This document shows, in pieces, positions 7,253 through 11,029 of a stretch of 11,029 bases of DNA. The position numbers were made by a program, and so were the translations under genes. This DNA is from GCA-2733415 sp964608925 (GTDB lineage: Bacteria; Bacteroidota; Bacteroidia; Flavobacteriales; Flavobacteriaceae): assembly GCA_964608925.1 (NCBI GenBank), contig CAZSQD010000067.1, positions 1 to 11,029 of the forward strand, read 5' to 3'. Within the stretch, counting starts at the first letter, position 1; each line of letters begins with the position of its first letter. Below the pieces are notes generated by a model that saw only the letters and a program-made list of their open reading frames with translations, was not told the origin of the DNA and did not search any database.

Positions 7253-8389
7253 TTAGCAAACGGTTAGATGAGCATACATATATGAAAAACGTCCACTTTC
7301 TGGAACAGATAAAAGTATTTTTTGACCCTTTTTAAGTTTTCCTGAAGCAAATAATTCTTCCAGCATTAAATAAATAGATGCCGCACCTACATTACCTACT
7401 TTATCAAGGTTTGTAAACCAGCTAGATTCTGGTATATTTATATTACTTTCTTTCATTAAATTTTTTAACTTATCTGCAAAATAATAAGATGAGATGTGTG
7501 GTAAAAAATAATCTAAATCACTAGCATTTTTATTTTTTTTCTTAAACATCATCTGCATACTTTCTACTCCTTTTGCTAACACAAATTCATCTAACAATTT
7601 CACATCTTGCTTTATAGAAAATATAGATTTCTCTAGTAATTCATTCACATTATAATCACTCCAAGGTTTTATAGTGCCATCTTTTTGCTTATCTCCTCCT
7701 GCATACATACAGGTTTCTAATTCATGTGCAAAAGAATAACCATCCATCCAATCAATACGTAATGATAAACTATTATTATTTGGCTTATTTTGTAATAAAA
7801 AAGCTCCTGCTCCATCAGACAACATCCATCTTAAAAAATCTTTTTTAAATGCAATAATTGGTTTTTCTTCTAACTTTTTAAGCTCTTCTACCTCTTTTGA
7901 AAACTTATCTGCTCTCATCCAACTTGAAACACGTTCTGACCCTGTACAAACAGCATTGTTTGAGTTGCCAGACATTACTGACATATACCCATATTTTAAG
8001 GAACTCATTCCTGCTAAGCAAACTCCAGATGCCGAATTAATTTCTAAATTTCCGTTTGCTAACAAACCATGTACCATAGCCGTATGTGATGGCAACATTT
8101 GATCAGGTGTTGATGTACCACAAGATAAAACCTCTATATCTGTTTTACAAAGACTATCACCATATAACCCTTCAATAGCATTTTTTACTAATTCTGCATT
8201 AGTGTGTGTTGCATTAGCTTGAGAGTCTAATGCATAATAGCGCTGTTTAATTCCATTGTTTCGTAATACAATGCGTTTTGCCTTTGAAGATTCTCCATTA
8301 ATTTCACCTAATTTAGCTTCCATTTCATCATTAGAAACTGGCTGATTTGGTAAAAATTTTGAAATTTTAGTAATATATACTTCTTTCAT
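7253..8389 (-). CDS. darB: DarB-like ketosynthase, KASIII (FabH) fold
   Basis: This 378-residue thiolase-fold condensing enzyme has the KASIII Cys-His-Asn triad: Cys124 in NSASGVCLAGMSS (118-130), His298 in DYFLPHISSYY and Asn333 in VGNVGAASIYL. The N-terminal stretch VYITKISKFLPNQPVSNDEM fits FabH-like enzymes. DarB enzymes join a 3-oxoacyl thioester with an unsaturated acyl thioester by Claisen and Michael reactions to give a 2,5-dialkylcyclohexane-1,3-dione, the precursor of dialkylresorcinols. I chose this assignment over ordinary FabH because the gene lies directly after a DarA-like gene and is longer than FabH (about 320). An insertion around 160-190 (KEVEELKKLEEKP) may account for much of the extra length. 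It starts 10 bases after darA and ends flush against the dehydratase start. The fold is certain and DarB function is probable. Confidence 0.87.
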   Translation of the reverse strand: MKEVYITKISKFLPNQPVSNDEMEAKLGEINGESSKAKRIVLRNNGIKQRYYALDSQANATHTNAELVKNAIEGLYGDSLCKTDIEVLSCGTSTPDQMLPSHTAMVHGLLANGNLEINSASGVCLAGMSSLKYGYMSVMSGNSNNAVCTGSERVSSWMRADKFSKEVEELKKLEEKPIIAFKKDFLRWMLSDGAGAFLLQNKPNNNSLSLRIDWMDGYSFAHELETCMYAGGDKQKDGTIKPWSDYNVNELLEKSIFSIKQDVKLLDEFVLAKGVESMQMMFKKKNKNASDLDYFLPHISSYYFADKLKNLMKESNINIPESSWFTNLDKVGNVGAASIYLMLEELFASGKLKKGQKILLSVPESGRFSYMYAHLTVC

Positions 8390-8399
8390 TATGCTTTAT

Positions 8400-9311
8400 T
8401 TATTTCAAGTTTACTGATGAGTAATACTTCTTTTCTTTTTCAATTTTGGTTTTCATTGGCAGGTAAGTCAACAAAAATACAATAAAAACTATAGGTGCAA
8501 TAACCCAAATAGCTAAAAATAAATACAAATTAAATAACTTTACAAAAAAAGCTCTATTCTTTTTTTTAGTACTTATTAAATTTGCCCATTTACCAAATAA
8601 AATATTGGCACGTTGATCTACCGTTATTAAAAAAGGCTTGATTACAACAGCGCCTTTCGCTAATAATTCTTCTTGTAAGTCCAAATAGTTTTCTTGCTCA
8701 GTATTATTAAAAATCACTTCACTAAACTTAACCGATTCATTTATATCCTTTTGTGATACTCCTGGTTTTGGAAAGACTCCGTATTTTTTTTTCTTTACCC
8801 CTGTAAACATCCAATCTACAATGGTTATTACACTAATATGATTTACATGACGGTCTACCAAAGCAATATTACCTACTAAATTAGCCTCTAATTTTTTTAG
8901 TTTTCGTTTCATTTTCTCTTGAGCCATTATCCACATATTTCTACATCCTATAACTGTAATTACAGAGGTATTTTGAAAAAGTTTCTTTGCGCACTCTGTG
9001 TTCAAAAATGAAGTGATTGGTAATGAAGGTGTTAAATACCAAACTTGATATCCAAAAATAATTAAATCATATTTTTGATTTACAATTTCATTTGATATTG
9101 GCTGGATATTTCTGGGGATTTGTAAAAATGTTTCAGGAAAAACATTAAAAAAAGCATCTCTGCTCCATGGAAACGAAAATGGCTTTTCCATTTCTATTTT
9201 ACAATCAACAACCTTATATTTAGAATTATTACGAAAAGAAGAAGCTACATTGTTTACAATTTCTGTCAATTGTCCTGATTGCGAATAATGTATGACTAAA
9301 ATATTTTTCAT
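8400..9311 (-). CDS. darA: DarA-like dialkylresorcinol biosynthesis protein, flavodoxin-fold with C-terminal membrane segment
   Basis: This 303-residue protein begins with a flavodoxin/NAD(P)H-oxidoreductase-like domain: ILVIHYSQSGQLTEIV (4-19). SQSGQL is in the place of the FMN phosphate loop, and YDLIIFGYQVWYLTPSLPIT (81-100) matches the second flavin-contact region. DarA acts as the aromatase that oxidises the DarB-made cyclohexanedione to a resorcinol, and a flavin cofactor would suit that chemistry. The name 'condensing enzyme' is also used for this family in databases. Near the C-terminus lies one long hydrophobic stretch (about 260-284) followed by a basic tail, so the enzyme is probably anchored in the inner membrane. 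The start overlaps the acyltransferase stop by four bases (ATGA). The adjacent KASIII gene supports the assignment. Confidence 0.85.
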   Translation of the reverse strand: MKNILVIHYSQSGQLTEIVNNVASSFRNNSKYKVVDCKIEMEKPFSFPWSRDAFFNVFPETFLQIPRNIQPISNEIVNQKYDLIIFGYQVWYLTPSLPITSFLNTECAKKLFQNTSVITVIGCRNMWIMAQEKMKRKLKKLEANLVGNIALVDRHVNHISVITIVDWMFTGVKKKKYGVFPKPGVSQKDINESVKFSEVIFNNTEQENYLDLQEELLAKGAVVIKPFLITVDQRANILFGKWANLISTKKKNRAFFVKLFNLYLFLAIWVIAPIVFIVFLLTYLPMKTKIEKEKKYYSSVNLK

Positions 9312-10195
9312 GTATTCCTTTTTTTATCATTCCAAAAATCAAAATAATTAAACCATTGCATTGGATACTTACTTAAAATCCATTCTACACTTTTGGTATA
9401 TTGATATAACAAATCTTGTGCGTCTCTATTTTTAAAATCTGCTTTTCTTGTATATAAATGATAGTGCTTATCAGTATCTTTCATAACATATACAAATACT
9501 ACAGGTACTTTTAAACGAGAACCTAACAAAAAAGGACCTGCAGGAAAACTTGCTTCTTTACCTAAAAAATTTGCTGATAATGTTTTTGTTCCTTCAAAAT
9601 AACGATCTCCTGTAAAACAAATTAACTCATTATTACTTAGTGCATTATTGATCTCGAATATATGCGATAAATCTGGTTTAACAATTATAAACTTAATGTT
9701 GGATTTTGCTGATATATTATCCAATTGTGCTTTAATTGCTCCGTGTTCAGCATCTGTAGTGATTAAATTTATTTGAGAAAACTCATCTATACCACTTAAA
9801 AAATATTCTGCAATTTCAAAATTACCAACATGAGCACTTATTAAAATACCTCCTTTTTTTTCTTTTAAAAGGTCTAATAAAATTTCTTCTCCATCAAACT
9901 CATATGTAAATTGATCTCTTTGTCCTAAATGAATAGCATATTTATCAATTATTGTTTTACCAAAAACAACATTATTTTGATAAACTTTAAATAGACTTTT
10001 AATTTTAGAAAAACCTTGACGTTTATTGAAATAATACATCCCAGACTCCCTACCTTCTTTTGAAAATATTAAATAGTAAAAAGCAACAAAATATAATATA
10101 AAATAGGCCGATTTAACACCTATCTTTTTTATAAAAAAAATGAATATTTGATACCCTAATGGTGTCCCTTTAGACTTTCCTGTCCATTTAGTCAT
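9308..10195 (-). CDS. Membrane acyltransferase, LpxL/HtrB lipid A acyltransferase family
   Basis: This 295-residue protein belongs to the LpxL/HtrB-type (LABLAT) acyltransferases, which move an acyl group from ACP to a hydroxyl at the inner membrane. It has an N-terminal hydrophobic segment (about 29-45), the catalytic H-x4-E motif HVGNFE (His122, Glu127) in ILISAHVGNFEIAEYF, and two later family blocks: FTGDRYFEG (194-202) and LGKEASFPAGPFLLG (211-225). Its start overlaps the ACP stop by 8 bases. Such acyltransferases occur in aryl polyene and flexirubin clusters, where the ACP-bound polyene acid must be esterified to the resorcinol or to a lipid. A housekeeping role in lipid A synthesis is less likely given the operon. 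The family is certain; the acceptor is inferred. Confidence 0.9.
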   Translation of the reverse strand: MTKWTGKSKGTPLGYQIFIFFIKKIGVKSAYFILYFVAFYYLIFSKEGRESGMYYFNKRQGFSKIKSLFKVYQNNVVFGKTIIDKYAIHLGQRDQFTYEFDGEEILLDLLKEKKGGILISAHVGNFEIAEYFLSGIDEFSQINLITTDAEHGAIKAQLDNISAKSNIKFIIVKPDLSHIFEINNALSNNELICFTGDRYFEGTKTLSANFLGKEASFPAGPFLLGSRLKVPVVFVYVMKDTDKHYHLYTRKADFKNRDAQDLLYQYTKSVEWILSKYPMQWFNYFDFWNDKKRNT

Positions 10196-10433
10196 TTACT
10201 CTTTTATCTAATAAATCATAAAAGCTTTGCAAAGTGTCTATATTTTTAAAATCTTCTGCTACTAATTTTACTGAAAAACAAGACTCTATAGCAACTACTA
10301 AGTCTACATAATCTAAACTATCTAACTCCAATGCGTCTCGTAATATTGCATCTGGATTAAGTTCATCTTGCTCTACCTCAAATTCATCTACAAAAATAAG
10401 GTTTACCTTTTCTATTATTTCTTCAATACCCAT
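10188..10433 (-). CDS. Acyl carrier protein
   Basis: This is an 81-residue acidic carrier protein. The phosphopantetheine attachment site is Ser39 in ALELDSLDYVDLV (34-46), the usual D-S-L motif. The surrounding helices fit an ACP: MGIEEIIEKVNLIFVDEF at the start and EDFKNIDTLQSFYDLL near the end. It begins 9 bases after the FabF-type ketosynthase stop and overlaps the acyltransferase start by 8 bases. That layout suggests it carries the growing polyene for that ketosynthase and donates it to the acyltransferase. Flexirubin and aryl polyene loci normally encode at least two ACPs, so another is expected outside the window. Which pathway branch this one serves (polyene or dialkylresorcinol, DarC-like) cannot be decided here. 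Confidence 0.95.
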   Translation of the reverse strand: MGIEEIIEKVNLIFVDEFEVEQDELNPDAILRDALELDSLDYVDLVVAIESCFSVKLVAEDFKNIDTLQSFYDLLDKRVND

Positions 10434-10442
10434 ACTTAAAAT

Positions 10443-11029
10443 CTATATCTTTTTTATAACTAATGCTGAATTTGTGCCTCCAAACCCAAAAGAATTTGAC
10501 AAAAATACATCTATTTTTTTATCTATTGTCTTTTTTGCTAAATTTAAGTTTTTCACTTCTTCATCTAACGTTTCTAAATTAATATTTGGTGCTACAAAAG
10601 AATGTTGCATCATTAACATAGAATAAACTACTTCACTTGCTCCTGCCATCCAACATTCATGACCTGTCATTGATTTTGTTGAACTGACTAAAGGCCCATT
10701 ATCTCCAAATATTTTTAAAATAGCATGTGCTTCATTAATATCTCCCACTGGAGTTGAAGTTGCATGTGCGTTCACATAATCTATTTCTGATGGTTTTACT
10801 TGTGCTTGTTTTAATGCTTTTTCCATTGCCCTTGCTGGCCCTTCAATATTTGGGGTTGATATATGTCCTCCATTTGAAGAAAAACCATAACCAACAATTT
10901 CTGCTAAAATTGGAGCACCACGCTTAACGGCTGACTCATAACTTTCTAACACAAGCGTTGCTGCACCTCCACTAGGTATTAATCCGTTTCTATTTTTATC
11001 AAATGGTCTTGATGCTTTTTCTGGTGCCT
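10443..11029 (-). CDS. Beta-ketoacyl-ACP synthase, FabF/KASII type, C-terminal part (partial, runs off the right edge)
   Basis: The frame is open to the window edge. An in-frame GTG at 10952 is internal, because the codons before it encode typical KASII sequence (SRPFDKNRNGLIPSGGAATL). About 195 residues are visible. They include the first catalytic His in DYVNAHATSTPVGD, the Lys-containing SSTKSMTGHE with the second His in MTGHECWMAGASE, and the C-terminal SNSFGFGGTNSALV loop. The nucleophilic Cys lies upstream of the window. The HATST and GHECWMAGASE forms are seen in the ketosynthases of aryl polyene and flexirubin clusters, as opposed to HGTST/GHLLGAAG of housekeeping FabF. The ACP gene follows after 9 bases, so this is probably the polyene-elongating ketosynthase. 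The family is certain and the exact role probable. Confidence 0.93.
   Translation of the reverse strand, partial: APEKASRPFDKNRNGLIPSGGAATLVLESYESAVKRGAPILAEIVGYGFSSNGGHISTPNIEGPARAMEKALKQAQVKPSEIDYVNAHATSTPVGDINEAHAILKIFGDNGPLVSSTKSMTGHECWMAGASEVVYSMLMMQHSFVAPNINLETLDEEVKNLNLAKKTIDKKIDVFLSNSFGFGGTNSALVIKKI

Noticed and set aside
7253..8389. Housekeeping FabH for the KASIII gene
   Set aside because: The protein is longer than usual FabH, with an insertion, and lies next to a DarA-like gene inside a pigment operon, which favours DarB.
8390..8399. Ten-base gap between darA and darB as a promoter or terminator
   Set aside because: It is far too short, has no hairpin or promoter-like boxes, and both neighbours read in the same direction.
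10443..10952. Taking the right-edge ketosynthase as a complete short gene starting at 10952
   Set aside because: The codon there is GTG inside a continuous frame, and the preceding codons encode conserved KASII sequence, so the gene is cut by the window edge rather than short.
1..11029. CRISPR arrays, tRNA or rRNA genes, insertion sequences and phage genes
   Set aside because: No direct-repeat arrays, cloverleaf-like segments, transposase motifs or terminal inverted repeats were seen; coding sequence covers nearly every base.

Overview
The window comes from an AT-rich genome that looks like a member of the Bacteroidota, most likely family Flavobacteriaceae. Three things suggest this: the low GC content, the lack of clear Shine-Dalgarno sequences before most starts, and above all the gene set. 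It carries the central part of a flexirubin-type pigment cluster, in which an aryl polyene (APE) carboxylic acid is made and esterified to a dialkylresorcinol (DAR). All 13 supported genes lie on the minus strand, so transcription runs from position 11029 towards position 1. Both ends of the window cut through ketosynthase genes.

In transcription order the genes are: a FabF-type ketosynthase (C-terminal part, 10443-11029), an acyl carrier protein, a LpxL/HtrB-type membrane acyltransferase, a DarA-like flavodoxin-fold protein, a DarB-like KASIII ketosynthase, two divergent hotdog dehydratases, a small HTH-like protein of unknown role, a BtrH-like Cys/His/Asp acyltransferase-type protein, an ABC transporter (ATPase then ABC-2 permease), a YbgC-like hotdog thioesterase, a second FabF-type ketosynthase with a full Cys-His-His triad, a SAM-dependent methyltransferase, and the first 110 codons of another ketosynthase-like protein.

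The genes are packed at -13 to +10 bases from stop to next start, counting the preferred starts. Most junctions are overlaps or are spaced by 0 to 3 bases. No intergenic stretch is long enough for an ordinary promoter or terminator, so the whole window looks like the inside of one long, translationally coupled operon.

Proposed division of labour (inference from families): ketosynthases, ACP and dehydratases extend an aromatic starter into the polyene. The methyltransferase probably decorates the aryl head. DarB joins two acyl chains into a cyclohexanedione that DarA aromatises to a resorcinol. The membrane acyltransferase and/or the BtrH-like protein join polyene and resorcinol, the thioesterase edits or releases acyl chains, and the ABC transporter moves product or lipid. 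Expected partners such as a tyrosine ammonia-lyase, an aryl-CoA/ACP ligase, a ketoreductase, further ACPs and an MMPL/LolA-type exporter are not in the window and would be sought on either side.

The cluster type is already known. The least understood parts are the HTH-like/BtrH-like gene pair, the unusual dehydratase and methyltransferase active sites, and the membrane-anchored DarA.
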